From the NCBI GenBank assembly GCA_021927905.1, contig BLLK01000055.1, positions 176,636 to 240,635 on the forward strand: a stretch of DNA of 64,000 nt, in the 5' to 3' direction. The notes below the pieces were generated by a model, which was given only the letters and a program-made list of their open reading frames with translations, was not told where the DNA came from and did no database searches. The translations under genes and the position numbers were made by a program. Shown here one piece after another: positions 30,309-42,800 of this stretch (its first letter is position 1; each line of letters opens with the position of its first letter). The DNA is from Chaetoceros tenuissimus (Eukaryota > Bacillariophyta > Thalassiosirophyceae > Chaetocerotales > Chaetocerotaceae).

Positions 30309-31436
30309 GTGTGAGAGTCATCCGACAAGTCATTGGAGATTTTATCTTTTAGAATGGAAATAGTATTGAATAAGAGATTCGATTAACAAAATTATCAATT
30401 AAAAGTAGAATCAGTCAACCTTTGATGATTTCCTTTTTGCATCTACTCAAGTAAAATCCAATACAAAAGATGTAATTATTCCATGATAGATTCGATTCTT
30501 TCTTTCAAAAATATTTCAGCAACTTGTCTTGTACTATTGAATTCTAGAATTAGAACCATGCAACATCATTCGTAATAGTGCATGCATTTTCGAAAGGAGG
30601 TCAAGACCATCGGAAGGCAATTCGGAACCAACAATTCTTCGATGAAAGGTGTAAGAGCTGATGCAGACTGTGACCAAAGGGTGGAATCTGAAATGTGTAA
30701 ATATACTTTCTTGTGTATTGAGCTTGCATCTCTGCAAGACATACATGGATATCCTTCAACTACAGAAAAGGAAAAGTATCAGGCATTTACTTCTTCGCTT
30801 TTCACCTGCAAGACATTGAATAGCTTATTGGATCTTGCCCACGTACCTGGGATCGACGTGCTCATTTATTTCAGTTTCATATTCAACAGCATCAAATAGC
30901 TGAGAATGGTCCGGTACTGCCAACACAGCCAAAGCTGTGTGTAGGATTGGACGACGATGAGAAATCTTTTTCACCAAATCATTCCTCTCTTCCCTAGATT
31001 GAACTAGATACGGTGATGCAATCACACCATTACTTTTCTCATGCAGCTGCTTTTGCCTTTTTTGCCTTCTTCTCGATCAGGGAAATCGAGAAGAGCTAAT
31101 AGATGATCAACACCTGTGCTCTGTGCTAATTCAGACGTAATCTCTAGGATACACAATACATAGAGTGCTCTTTAATTTGGAAGATACTTTTCAGCTTTTC
31201 GCTAGCAGTTCATACATAGTTCAGTTGAACCTCAGGTTTTAGGCATCATCATTTGACACCTATTCAGCAGTACATGCAGTACGTACATACACAAATATTT
31301 GACGTCATTGTCTCTAGGTATGTGCGGACATCATACATCATCATTTTACACCTTTTCGTTCTTTAGAGTGTGTTTCTCTAGGTGACTCCAAACAGTATTT
31401 TCTTACTATTACACTCGCTATTTTCCCATTTTACAG
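30309..31436 (-). pseudogene. Family R remnant and spacer, rearranged (unit 3)
   Basis: It is homologous to 4,043-5,339, but the 30,620-31,280 tract is a different version: a 9-bp insertion near 30,622, loss of about 35 bp near 30,780, loss of the roughly 180-bp segment containing the repeated ATGAAGTCATTCT motif, and several substitutions. The EYETEINEHVDPRY block is still readable. The changed tract looks like a conversion from another family member. Confidence 0.4.
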
Positions 31437-33071
31437 CTACGATGCTGAATTGGGAGAATCGCAGGGCTACGGTTCTTGGAGGATCAACAGCGAGGCATCA
31501 TGGAACAGCTGACCAAACAGATTAGAAGAAAGAGCGATACAAACAATTGATTCAAATTATCGTCAAACATTGAAGAGGAACAGCTCAATGAATGGGGAGG
31601 AAGAACATGATCTCTTTCAGGCTTGTCTGGAAAAAGTATTTCTTTGCAATCTGGAGGAGAGAAAAATGCCGTTCATCAAACTGATTTCATGTCATATGCA
31701 GAACAAGAGGAGGAGACTATGAATCTCAATGAAGAGCTAGAAAAACGTCGGCAAACTCATGTAAAAACTAAAAAGAAAAGTAAGGAAAACAATGATGATG
31801 GAAATGAAATAGCTGGTAAAACTGATGCTATTGCGAATAGCGTAGTAGACAATGAAAATGGGCAAGGAAATATTTTGGATGGATGAAATGATGGCTTCTT
31901 CGAAAGTAAAAAATATTTTGGATGAAATATGGCTTCTTCGAAAGTAATGGAAATGGCGTCGTGATTTGGACATTGATGTTGAGAATGAAACCAGTAAAGT
32001 TGCAAAGGATGTACAAATTAGAGATGATTTGATGAAGGAAAGACAGACCAAATACTATTCTATAATGGAAAAGGGGGACATTAGGTCCAAAGCAGTTTTC
32101 ATTACCGTCAATAATTTTCCAATCAGTGATGATCAAGATGGGGACAATGATGCTTTCAAAGGCTCAAAGATTGCAAAGGCTTCAAGAATTTAACTTACAG
32201 ACAAAGACTCAAAGTAAAGGAAATGAGAATTCTAAGCTTCATTGGCTATTGTCAATGCTTTTAAATCCACCATCGGATCAGAGGAGAAGGTGGTATTACT
32301 TTTGAGAAACAAAAACTCCTCAACAGAGGAGAAGGTGGTATTACTTTTGAGGTTGATACTACAAAGGAATTCACACGGTCTCTTCGTTTTCAGAATAATG
32401 TGAAGAAGGATGAAAAGAAAAAGAAGGAGGAGGAGCAGCAGAATTTTGGTAATGTGCCGCCAAAGGAAACTACTGATAATTCTTTAGCCATCGAGGTTGT
32501 TACGATGAAAGAAGATAAGTCAGATGAAACAGATAACATGCAAACATTGGAGGTGTTGGCTCGTGAAGTGAAAGATGAGCCAGATGGAACTGATACTTTT
32601 GAAGGAAGTAGCACTAGTGTAGTTGTAGGTCGTGGAATGTCAGCTTTCCTTGGTCTACTGAAGCAGACTGGAGAATTTGGTAAACGCTCTTGTAGAGAAG
32701 AGCTTAGAGGACGTGCAAAAGATGAAAGAACTTATGAAGATTACGAGAGTATTGATCTGAAGAAGGTTGTTAAGCTTGACACTACCGGCTTGAATGGACG
32801 ACCACATGAAAAGGACATTGAGCTTGCAAACAGAGAAGTAAAGCTTGAGTATCGCGACGAGCATGGTCGACTATTGACTAGAAAGGAGGCATTTCGCCAA
32901 TTGTGCTATCAATTCCATGGACATGGTAGTTCAAAGAGAAAAGAAGAAAAGAAACTACAACAAATCAAACGTGAACAGTCAGAAAAGTCTGGGAAACATA
33001 GTTCTATTTTTAGTGCATTTAAGGCTACGAAAAAAGCTACAGGGAAAGCATTTGTACTGCATAAGACATAA
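31437..33071 (+). pseudogene. SART1/Snu66-like splicing factor, decayed copy (unit 3)
   Basis: It matches unit 1 through the middle and C-terminal parts (223-codon terminal ORF at 32,400-33,071), including the short tandem duplication at the stretch encoding GGCTTCTTCGAAAGTA. Unit 3 therefore groups with unit 1 here, while it groups with unit 2 in the following genes. Confidence 0.7.
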
Positions 33072-33248
33072 TTCCTCTTATTAGTTGTTAATAGTTGCAA
33101 TTTCTTATGCACAATATATTTTTATTTACTCCTTTTTCATTACATGATTACTCTTATTACTTATTTAGTTTAGAACGAAGTCTGTCAGACCAATATAGAC
33201 TACCTCGTGAGTAAAAAGGACCTGAGACTCAAATCAATTCGAATCAAA

Positions 33249-33710
33249 TTATCCAATAGGAAATGATCTTACTTGTGATCTGGTCATTCTTGGTCGACGA
33301 ACATCTGCCATTTCAGATTCCAGCACGGAATCCATCTTGCACTTGTCAACGAAGGATCTGGTTTGATCAAGTACAAATTCACAAATATATCCTGGTGGTA
33401 GAGACCTGTGCCCCTGAACAGGACGAACAATTCTTACTTGTTCACGTACTACTTGTCTGCCTTCATAATAGAAGTCCATGGCAATGTCATAGTTTTGAAA
33501 GCGAGGATCTGGGGCATCACCATGTAGCTCCTGATAGAGGTCTCGACCATCTTCAATTTGTTGGGGGCTTTCTTCTGTGATTTCTCCGCCCTTCCAATAA
33601 TCAAGTCCATTTCTAAGTTCCCCATGATAGGTCTTGTAGTCCAAGTCTACTTCATGTACTTGATTTGATTGTTCATGATACAAGTTTCTTTCTTTGCAAT
33701 ATATGTGCAA
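33249..33710 (-). CDS. Small divergent-pair protein (unit 3)
   Basis: Identical to the unit 2 copy, including the lost base in the N-terminal region and the longer C-terminus. The same reservations about the start apply. Confidence 0.6.
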   Translation of the reverse strand: MHIYCKERNLYHEQSNQVHEVDLDYKTYHGELRNGLDYWKGGEITEESPQQIEDGRDLYQELHGDAPDPRFQNYDIAMDFYYEGRQVVREQVRIVRPVQGHRSLPPGYICEFVLDQTRSFVDKCKMDSVLESEMADVRRPRMTRSQVRSFPIG

Positions 33711-33977
33711 AGTGATGTAAAAAGTAGAAGCAGGGCAAGCAAAAGCACAGCAAGAAGGAACATTTTCTGAAATAAATCGACTGATTCCGATTCAACGCTT
33801 TGAAAGAGGGAAGTCCCACAAGATTATCTGTTCCTTTTATTTCGATTTGGTGAGCGCGCGCAAGATGTCAGTCAGCTGTCAGAACTTTTAAGTTTGTTGG
33901 CGATGCTTGTTCTTTCACCTTTCCTTTTCTATTCATAAAGTACAGATATCCAAAAAGAAATCATCTGAATCTAACTC

Positions 33978-35822
33978 ATGGCTGACAACGCACAACTTGA
34001 ACTTCCCACTGAAATTATTACAGTTGGGACCCTGCTCAAGCTTTGGTTCGGAAATGCTGATGCAACTTCAAATATATATGGAGAACATAAAACAATGTGG
34101 AATGACAGAAGCAATAGTTTCCCGTTAGACACAAGTGAGTTTCGTAAAGGTAGTGCTCTCTATGAAGCGATTAAGCAATATTGGAATCATCCTCCATCTC
34201 AGTATAATGTCGCCTGTTTCTATGGAGAAGTAGATGACCATGGTCAACCAATAACCTTTCGGCATCGGTGTAGAATAGTTGATTTTATCGAAGGCACACG
34301 TTTTGTTGAAGCTGGTTATATCGTTGAATTAGTTGGTGAGGATGTTGATCCGAATCCCCAAAAAAGCTACATTTTGAAAGATGATGTGGATGAAGCTTTG
34401 GAAGAGTACTACAATAGAAGAAGAATCGAAGCTGAAGTAGCTCAAATAGAGGAGGAGGATGAAGATCAAAGAATCGAAGCTGCAGTAGCTCAAGTAGACG
34501 AAGACAATGAAGATCAAAGAATCGAAGCTGCAGTAGCTCAAATAGAGGAGGACGATGAAGATCAAGCTCCTCCTGTTATGCAAGAAGCTGGTTTAGTCGA
34601 CAATATCGATGAAAATCAAGCTTCTCCTGTTATACAAGAAGCTGCACCTTCTGAAGTGAATGGAGAGGAGGAAGAGGATACTTCTGGACTCGATGATAAT
34701 TTGGAGGAGGACGAAAGTCCAAGCAAGGACCGCCAACTCAGCAAGAAGGGCAAAGAAGAATCTTCCGATCTCAATGAAGACCACGATTTAGAAAGTAGAA
34801 GTGAAGGTGCAAGCAAGGATCATCTTTCTGCAGCTCGAATAGAGGATCGAAACAATTCCTTTGAAGTCAGCGACGAACATGAACAAGACAATGAACCTGA
34901 AGGAGCACAACCAGCTGAGCCTGATCAAGATGAATTTATGGATATCTTTCTTGAGGACATTAATATGGAAAGATTGACAAGTCCTGTCAATCGACTTCTC
35001 GGGGAAGTTCAAATTCCGAGCCCTTACAGAAACTGTGAAGCCGAAGCTCGCACAGCTGTCGCAAATAATCTCGTACATCTCCATCATTCCCCAATTCTCA
35101 CTTCCATAGAGCAGTCTCCCCAAAACAATGCCGCAACTACTCAAAATGATGATGAAAATACTTCAAACTTTGACAATACTTTGTTTTCCGGTTCAACTAT
35201 TCAACCACCTCCCAGACCATCCTCGGCACCTCCGGTTTTGATTCATCCCCGACCTTCTTCTGAACCATCAGCAATTGGTACTGCGAGACCTTCCATCCCC
35301 ACAGCTACATCAAATCATGGACGTACTATTCCTACTGCTGCTCAAAATAATAATTTACTTCAACAATTCAGTTTAAGTACAGCACAACAGCAACTCACTA
35401 TTAATGAAAATCTACGAAGAGGTGACGAAGAAGAACATCCTCCTCCTGTCATGCACGAAGCTGAAGTACCTCCAGTACAAGAACAAAACAATGAACTCGG
35501 ACAAGCACCAGTTCAAGAAAGAAATCATCAAGAAGAATCAGCACAAGACTCAGATGATGAATCCAATGGCAATATGTCATATGTTGCAGGTCGAGCAAGG
35601 TTTTATAGTGAAGATGACAGTAGTATTGACAACTTTGTCTTTGAAAGTGGATGGGGAAGCGAATACGATGGCGACGAAGGTCCTGATCCAGGCGTTGTAG
35701 AACCTCATGAGGCAGCCAGATTTAGAAGGTTAGAACAAGAAGAACGAGAACGTCAACAACGACTGCAAGAACAACGCCAACAGCAGCAGCAACAACAAAA
35801 TCAACGGAATCAGCAGAACTAA
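33978..35822 (+). CDS. Acidic-repeat protein, Q-rich C-terminus (unit 3)
   Basis: 614 residues. Compared with the unit 2 protein I see one change, His to Pro in EEEHPPPVMHE (around 35,438). Near-identity with unit 2 over 1.8 kb indicates recent duplication or conversion. Confidence 0.8.
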   Translation: MADNAQLELPTEIITVGTLLKLWFGNADATSNIYGEHKTMWNDRSNSFPLDTSEFRKGSALYEAIKQYWNHPPSQYNVACFYGEVDDHGQPITFRHRCRIVDFIEGTRFVEAGYIVELVGEDVDPNPQKSYILKDDVDEALEEYYNRRRIEAEVAQIEEEDEDQRIEAAVAQVDEDNEDQRIEAAVAQIEEDDEDQAPPVMQEAGLVDNIDENQASPVIQEAAPSEVNGEEEEDTSGLDDNLEEDESPSKDRQLSKKGKEESSDLNEDHDLESRSEGASKDHLSAARIEDRNNSFEVSDEHEQDNEPEGAQPAEPDQDEFMDIFLEDINMERLTSPVNRLLGEVQIPSPYRNCEAEARTAVANNLVHLHHSPILTSIEQSPQNNAATTQNDDENTSNFDNTLFSGSTIQPPPRPSSAPPVLIHPRPSSEPSAIGTARPSIPTATSNHGRTIPTAAQNNNLLQQFSLSTAQQQLTINENLRRGDEEEHPPPVMHEAEVPPVQEQNNELGQAPVQERNHQEESAQDSDDESNGNMSYVAGRARFYSEDDSSIDNFVFESGWGSEYDGDEGPDPGVVEPHEAARFRRLEQEERERQQRLQEQRQQQQQQQNQRNQQN

Positions 35823-36125
35823 CGGCATAAATAGGAAAGCTACTATTTTCCCGTAGTTTTCCACATTATACTTATTGTTACAACTTGTATAGAAAGTTTG
35901 TAGTTACTACTATAATATAAGAATTCATATTTACAAGTAGTATTTCCGCTTCAGGTAAAAATCATGTTACTTAGAAAACAAGGTAACCATTATTTACTCT
36001 TGTCTACAATGTTGCCAAGTCAAGATAGTTCCATAAACAAGTCCCATAATAGACAACAAACCACGTTCCTTCAAAGTAGGAAAAGAAGAATTACTTGTCC
36101 AAGCAGCAGTAACAAATATCGATCT

Positions 36126-36806
36126 ATTAAAAGATGGCAAATCAATCTTTTAAAAATTTGTCATTTGGAAAATCTATCATGCAAAGCATTTGCAATCTTG
36201 GTCATGTACCCACCACAAAGCACATTGTATCCATCATATCCATTCCAATCGCATTCAACATGGCAAAACTGCTTCTTAGTAAAACATGGCTGGTCATTCT
36301 CTCAATGAATTCATGAATGACAATTGATCAGTTGCCAGAAAAGATAGAGTAACAAATTGGAGCTAGATATTCCAAACTCTTGTCTTTTTGTTGCAAAAGG
36401 ATGGTATGGAATCCAGCAAGACCAACAAAATAGGAAGAAATGACTCCAAGTAGATACACAAAGAGCTTGTCGCATCATGGTTGCAAAGTTTGAGTACAAG
36501 ACCATGGCAACATTTGCTACTCCCGTCTGAATGTGAGGATAAAGATGAATCTACTCTTTCCATCTGCTGGAATATAAACTGTTTTAGGCTTTTCTTCAAT
36601 AGAGATGAAGACGTGTGATTCTCCGATTTGTCCCGGATTGAATCTTTTGGTGGGATATATTAAAGCGGATCCCTTCTTGAAGAAACCCCCTTGGAATCTT
36701 CAAGCTATGGAGTCATCTTCTGTCGTTACTTCAATTGTTCCAGAACTGATGAAATACGCATTCTTTTCGCTCGATAATTATCTTTGTTTTACATCAAACG
36801 CATGAT
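36126..36806 (-). pseudogene. Decayed membrane-protein-like remnant (unit 3)
   Basis: Same sequence and lesions as in units 1 and 2. A 16-bp insertion lies just beyond it, near 36,890. Confidence 0.35.
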
Positions 36807-37492
36807 CTAGTGAATAATGCTTTTTGAAACATTCTCTCCTATGTTCATGTTTGAAAATCCAGAAAGGTAATGTTTTAGATTTTCCATCGTTGAAAGGATG
36901 GGAACTTTCATCACAATGGCCGATTCTTCTCTGTCTGAAGCACGCTTTTGTTTTATTGTTGAGATGTGTTGTGTTTTGGCTTCTGTGCGTTATTCTGAGA
37001 TGTATGTACGACATGGTCGTGTTTACGTCCACATTGTTTCTAAGTTAGCTAGAGACTAACAATGACGAGCGTCGTAAAAAACATGAAAGCTTCTTCTTTC
37101 CTCTTCCTTTCTTCTTTCCTACTTTACCCAAATCTGAGATTTCCGCGCGACGCTGCTCTCTAGCCTTCAAAGAGCTTTGTCGGGTGGGTGAGGACTCGTC
37201 TAATGCAACAGAGAAGGCTGCGAACTAGGAGGAGTTGATGTACTTCTTGCAATCATAAGAAAGTGAGTTCTAGTAGTTGAGATGCCTCTACTGCATGAGT
37301 GCTGCTGGCTGTCTCGGCTGTGCCTGAAAGCTATGCTACGCAAACGGTCCTGGGAAGTGATTCCCATTCTCCGCCTACGTGGCAGTGGAATTCGCAGGCT
37401 TTGTTGGCTTGTCGCTAGCTAGCTAACACTACTCGTTCTCGTATTTACCAAACTCTGACAATAGTAATCTCTAGATCCCTTTTTCTGTACTT

Positions 37493-39270
37493 TTGTATCT
37501 CTTGAAAATTATTGCAGAATCCACAACTGCAGTTGATAGTGGAAGAGGAGGGAAGAGATTGAATCAAGATGAAGGTGTTATCTATAGTGGAAATGTAGAG
37601 AAGAATCGTGGTATCAAAGTTGTCTATGTAGAACAAGAACCACTTACTCCCTCCGATGTTACTGTTGCCGATGCATTACTAGGAATAGTTGCAACAGATG
37701 ATGCTCAGTCAACAGGATCGAAAAATGTATATGAAGCAGTAAGAAACTATAGATTGGCTGCCATGAATGCAGAACAAGATCCTGATATGTTTGCAAAATG
37801 TATGACTGATATGGATGCTTTGGATGGATGGTCAGTCTTGACCAAAGCAGATGAAGTTGCTACTCGACTACGTGTCAAACATTTAGAATTGTCTCCATTG
37901 TCTACTTTATCAGGAGGGGAACGAAAGAGAGTTGCCTTAGCAGCAGCATTAGTACAAGAGCCTGATGTTCTTTTGCTAGATGAACCAACAAATCACCTTG
38001 ATCTCAGTGCAATTCGATGGATATCAGAACTGCTAAAGGAGAAGAACAAAATCACATTATTGACGGTGACACATGATAGAGCCTTTCTGGAAGATGTATG
38101 TGATACCATTTTAGAATTGGATCGTGGTTCATTATATTCTTACCAAGGTAACTACGCTCACTTCTTGGAGAAAAAGGCCGAAAGGTTGGCTAACGAAGAT
38201 GCGGCTATACAAGCTGCAAAGAGTAAATACAGAGTTGAGTTGGACTGGATGAGGAGGCAGCCACAAGCGAGAGAAACAAAACAAAAGGCGCGTATTGACG
38301 CATTCTACAAATTGGAAAAGTCGACAAAACCTCGTGTTGTTGATCCTCATCTTGACTTGGGTGGTGATGATGGGACACAAAGACGACTTACATTGGAAAC
38401 AATATTTTGAAATTGAAAAATGCATCTTTGAAAAATGCTTCTTTGAAGTTTGGAGATCGTATGATTTTAGATGATTTCTCGTATAACTTCAATAATGGAG
38501 ACAAGATCGCTGTAGTTGGAGCAAATGGGGTGGGTAAATCTACGTTTATCAAGATCCTCACAGAGCAGCAGCCTCTTGATACAGGATCACTTGAGCTAGG
38601 AGAAACTGTAGTATTTGGAATTTATGATCAAAAGGGTATAGAGATTGAAGGAGAAAAGACCGTATTGGAAGTCATGAAAGAACGTGTAGAAGGAAGAGAC
38701 GGAAGCTCCATGGCTGAAGCACCACAAGAAGCTATGAAGCTCTTCTACAGCTTGATGAGCCTATCTTGATACTTTGACTGCACTTGAAGATTACCTTGAA
38801 GAGTACAAAGGCGTATTGGTCATTGTGTCTCATGATCGCTTCTTCACAGATAAAGTGACTGACCATCATTTTGTATTTGAGGGTAATAGTGTCGTTAAAG
38901 ATTTCACAGGAACGTTGACTGACTACGCAGAAGCGTTGGTGGAGATTGAAGAGTTGAATGGAGAAGACGCAAATGCAGTGAAAGATGACAAGAAGTCAAA
39001 TTACAAAGAAGACGAAGAAACACGCGTGAAGAGAATGAACCAACTCAAATCTGACAAGAAGGAGATGAATAACATTGAAAACAAAATGGAAAACTAAAGA
39101 AAGAAATTGTAAGCTTGGAATTGAAGATTGAAGAAACTGCAAATGAAGGATGGACTGTACTTGCAGACTTGACTGACAAAATGAATGTATGTAAACAAGA
39201 GCTAGATGATAGGGAAATGCGATGACTCGAGCTTGCCGAAGCAATTGAAGAAGCTGAATCTGAACGTTGA
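37493..39270 (+). pseudogene. ABC-F family ATPase, broken copy (unit 3)
   Basis: I see no difference from the unit 2 copy, including KARIDAFYKL and all inactivating lesions. Confidence 0.85.
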
Positions 39271-39428
39271 ATCAAATCAAGTTGCAGGTGTATATTTCAA
39301 AAAGGGTCCACATGGATTTGCTTGCTTTTCCAATATTACCATGAGAATGTAATTTCGAATAACACAAAGACGTAAGATAGATTGCTTCAATTCTAAACTT
39401 TATAATTATGTAGTTCTTATCTATCTCT

Positions 39429-40233
39429 CTATTCCCAGATGAATCCGCGAACATTGTTGCATGCATACTTTTCCTTTTCTTCATTGGTCATCTCGACCTC
39501 AACAATGTATAAGGATGAATGATTTGTTTCAGCAGGAGCTGAAACTTTCACAGCATTCTCTCTCCAATTTTTCCCACCGCATGCTTCGCAAAGACAGTCT
39601 CCTCCATCGAAAAATGCTTGAACTTCATCTTTGTTACCATACTTGATGGTCACCTCTTCCTTTGCTTTGATATCACGCTTTGCTATGATAGCAACGGCGT
39701 CATAATCCTTGGACTCGGAGGTACCTTTGACAAGCACTGCTTCGCAGTTTGCTTCACAGCAATGATTGATTGAAGCTGCAATGCCTTCATTCATTTTTCC
39801 TTCCAATACTTTGCCTTTGTGTACACCCTCATCAATTTGGAACGAGTACTTGTTGTTTGGGTCAAGCTTATCCACGATGATTCCTTGGTACTCGATGATA
39901 ATTGTATCTTTTTTGATCGTCTGATTTGCAATGACATTGAGTCCTTTATCCCCTCCTGTCTTTGTTACTTCCACTCCATAGTTATGTTTCGCTTCTTCAT
40001 CAGTTGGGCACTTCAGAGTTGGAGCTGCATCTTTTCGAGAAGGGCGTATGCGACGAGAGTTGTTGTTCTCTAAGTTAGAAAGTCAAAGAGCAGGCAGGTG
40101 AGAATTGAAGGAAACAAAAAGAAAGAAGAAAGTGATGGGAGCGCTCTTTCGTATCTCCTTTTGTGTTGCATCTGTTGATTGACGTACCTTCCTGTTGTAG
40201 CGACAGCTCATTTGATTCAGTAGAGCCAGTCAT
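39429..40233 (-). CDS. SET-domain lysine methyltransferase-like, two exons (unit 3)
   Basis: Exon 1 is 40233-40188, exon 2 is 40069-39429. The protein is identical to the unit 2 version. Upstream of the ATG the sequence soon diverges from unit 2 (small indels from about 40,280), marking a change of tract. Confidence 0.85.
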
Positions 40234-40530
40234 GGCATTTGAATTCTAAAGAGCGCTTTTGTTCCTTTGGTGGAATAATAGCAAATGAGAGGGTTTGAAT
40301 GTTAAAATTTGAATTGGGAGAAAATGAAAGAAAGAGTTCTTTGTGGAAAAGCTCGTCATTGTTGATCTGAAGCTAACTTAGTAGACACGCGACTAAAAGT
40401 CAAGATGACGTCGGACAAACAAGTACGTATTCAAGTTTCCTTGATCAGAGCCAGTCAAATTTGTGTAGGAAATCTATTCTACAGTATGTAATATCATATC
40501 GAAACTTGCAATAAGGGTACCCACAGCAAA

Positions 40531-40647
40531 CTAATCCCTAACTTCCATCCGTTGTGCCTCGAAACGTCTAGCATCTAATGCAACAATTTCACAGCGAAGA
40601 AGGTCTCTGACCCATACCATAGAGGATGGAAAAATCACATTCGGCTT
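40531..40647 (-). other. Exon-like open stretch (unit 3)
   Basis: Following TTATTTCAG on the minus strand, 38 codons are open to a TAG: KPNVIFPSSMVWVRDLLRC, then EIVALDARRFEAQRMEVRD. It is conserved in amino-acid terms with units 1 and 2 (which carry a frameshift), suggesting the terminal exon of a gene. I could not find a convincing upstream exon. Confidence 0.35.
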
Positions 40648-41557
40648 CTGAAATAAATACGTTCAGAAATCATGGTTCTTGCAATTACTCCTCCATATAC
40701 CTTTCTACCTAAAATATTTCAGATTTCGGTAACTGCTTTTATTTCTGTCTGGTCATGATGGAAACGGAACATGAAAAGCGCCGCACTCATTATTTTTTTA
40801 GAGTCATTTGGGTTTGGGTCCGCCTTTTGTATGCCTGCAATACTCTTGCAATATTCACCTTGGTGTACCTACTACTACTCACCATCCCCATGCTATATTT
40901 CCAACCAACGCATCAAGACAGGGGAGAGTACACTCAAGATTCAAATGAAAAAAGAACGAATTCATGCAGAAGGTCAAAGATAAAAAAAAGTCAAGCAAGG
41001 GGAAACAGGGGGAAACAAGGGAACAAGAATTTGAAACTTTGCAAGGAAAGAAATGGAGTGAAGTTTGCAAAGAATCTCACTTGAAAATACACGTGCTGGA
41101 ATGAAAATATGAATATACAGAAAAGCCAGACAAGGCTATCAAAGTTTTGAATGTTTTAGAGAATCGATGTGGCAGCAGACAGATTCTAGAAGGGATGTAT
41201 GACTATGTGAACTTGGTTGTAATTCCTGAATCCTGAATTCAAAGCTTGTAATCATTTTTATACACTTTAATCCACTTGAAGTTACCGTAATGTAACTGTC
41301 ATAAACGCGTGAGCAGGAATTCATACTGACAAGAGGTATCTGGTCTGGTGACTAAGGATCATGTATAACAAGTCTGTGCTCGTGCTATTGAGTTTCGTAA
41401 GGTCAAGGCGAATTGGTGGTAAAGGTTCAAAATAATAGGTTCTTACGAGTATACTAAGTTCAAAGTATTGATATCAGAACGTATTATAAAATTTACTATT
41501 GACTACATTTTCCCCCTACTGTTGATGACATTCTCTAGCAATCAAGCATTTGCCTTT

Positions 41558-42627
41558 TCAGCAAACAACTTCTTTACTTGCATTCTGATCTCTTAGATTC
41601 ATACCGTCGATTAATTGATCCTTTTCAAATTCTTCCTCGTCTCCGTCGTCGTATTTTATCCACCAATAGCCCCTCTCTCTGTCATACTTTGTGATACTTC
41701 CAAAAAAGAGTTCTGGATGTGGATCATGGTTTAAAAAGTATTTTGCCACTCGTGCCCCGATGTAGCCTTCTGAATTTGACTTAGAATTGATTAAATTCAA
41801 ACCTTGGTTCCTGTAAGCTTTGATGTATTCTATGAAATTGCTAGGAAGGCTTTCTTTTGAGCTCAAACTTCGGGTCTTGTGTCTCTTTTGTGTTTGTTTG
41901 TCCTCTTTCTTTCTATTCTTAAATGCAAGCGCAACCGCGAAATGAACCAGATCGTGCACACTTTTTACTTTGGAAACGTCAATGTTTGTGGACATGGATG
42001 CTGCAAGGACAGTTGAAACATTGGTAACTTTGGAGAAATCTTCCGCTTTCAACTCAATTACTTCAATGGAACAACTCTCAAGAATGTTCCGGTATAAAAG
42101 AGAATGTTCAGGGACATCGCTTACGAGGAAAAAGATTGCCTTGTGGCCTCGTTCCAAGTTCTTGATATTCATTCGCATTTCGAGAGTATAATGTTGGTTA
42201 TTGCAATCAAATCCGAACATACGAGAACTTGCTTCAGGTGTAAGAAGATATTTCTTGACAGCAGCAAGACGATCCTCCATGTTTTCGAGATTGTTAATGT
42301 GATTCTGAAGGAGGTGAATAGGAGATCCCCATGACAAAGTTGGGAGAAAGGTATGCTCTTTTCCATGAAGAGCGACACGACATTCTGCAAAAGTATTAAC
42401 CAATGAATAGAATTCTTTCACTTTACCTCTAATGGCAAAGGGACTAGAAGCTTTGATGCCTTTGATTGCAGAATTGAGTATTAGAGAGAGGTGATTGACT
42501 TGAAGAATTTTTCAAAAACAAACTTACTGTCTTGAGCTTTTCTCTTTCGATTGACGGTATTGATTGTAGCAACTTGTCTTGTCTTTGTTTTGCCTTTGTT
42601 TTTGTTTCTTTTGTTAGACTTGGGCAT
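41558..42627 (-). CDS. Tudor-like domain protein, divergent copy (unit 4)
   Basis: Exon 1 is 42627-42528; exon 2 runs from about 42,459 to 41,558. It is two residues longer than the other copies (HDPHPELFFGS in place of HDPELFFGS). Substitutions are clustered at both ends of exon 2 (for example NTFAE, AAVKKYLLTPE, FGFDC near the N-terminus; NSEGY and FLNHD near the Tudor-like domain), whereas the middle (about 41,830-42,200) is identical to units 1-3. That pattern suggests partial gene conversion. A one-base deletion near 42,780 breaks the upstream ORF extension but not the MPKSN start. Confidence 0.7.
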
Positions 42628-42800
42628 TTTAGATTTGGTTTGGCTTTTCGTCAATTCTTTCTTTCTACTGTGGGTTTTGTTTTTGGTCTTTGGAAATTTA
42701 TGAGAGCAAAAGCAAAAGGGGGAAAAATCAAATTCGATTCCGATTTGTCTGTCGTTCGTTCGTGTCGGATTTGGAACAAAGTGTTACCTGGGAGAGTCAT

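Larger units (their letters stand above)
28512..40998. repeat. Amplified unit 3 of the tandem segmental array
   Basis: About 12.5 kb. It differs from units 1, 2 and 4 by a rearranged tract at 30,620-31,280 with roughly 150 bp missing, and by a 16-bp insertion near 36,890. The unit 3/4 junction carries only one copy of the 256-bp sub-repeat. Confidence 0.9.

Noticed and set aside
2250-41000. Array as a pure assembly artefact
   Set aside because: Units carry private insertions, deletions and substitutions (MITE, 16-bp insertion, rearranged tract), which simple duplication of one sequence by an assembler would not create; haplotype mixing still needs read-level exclusion.
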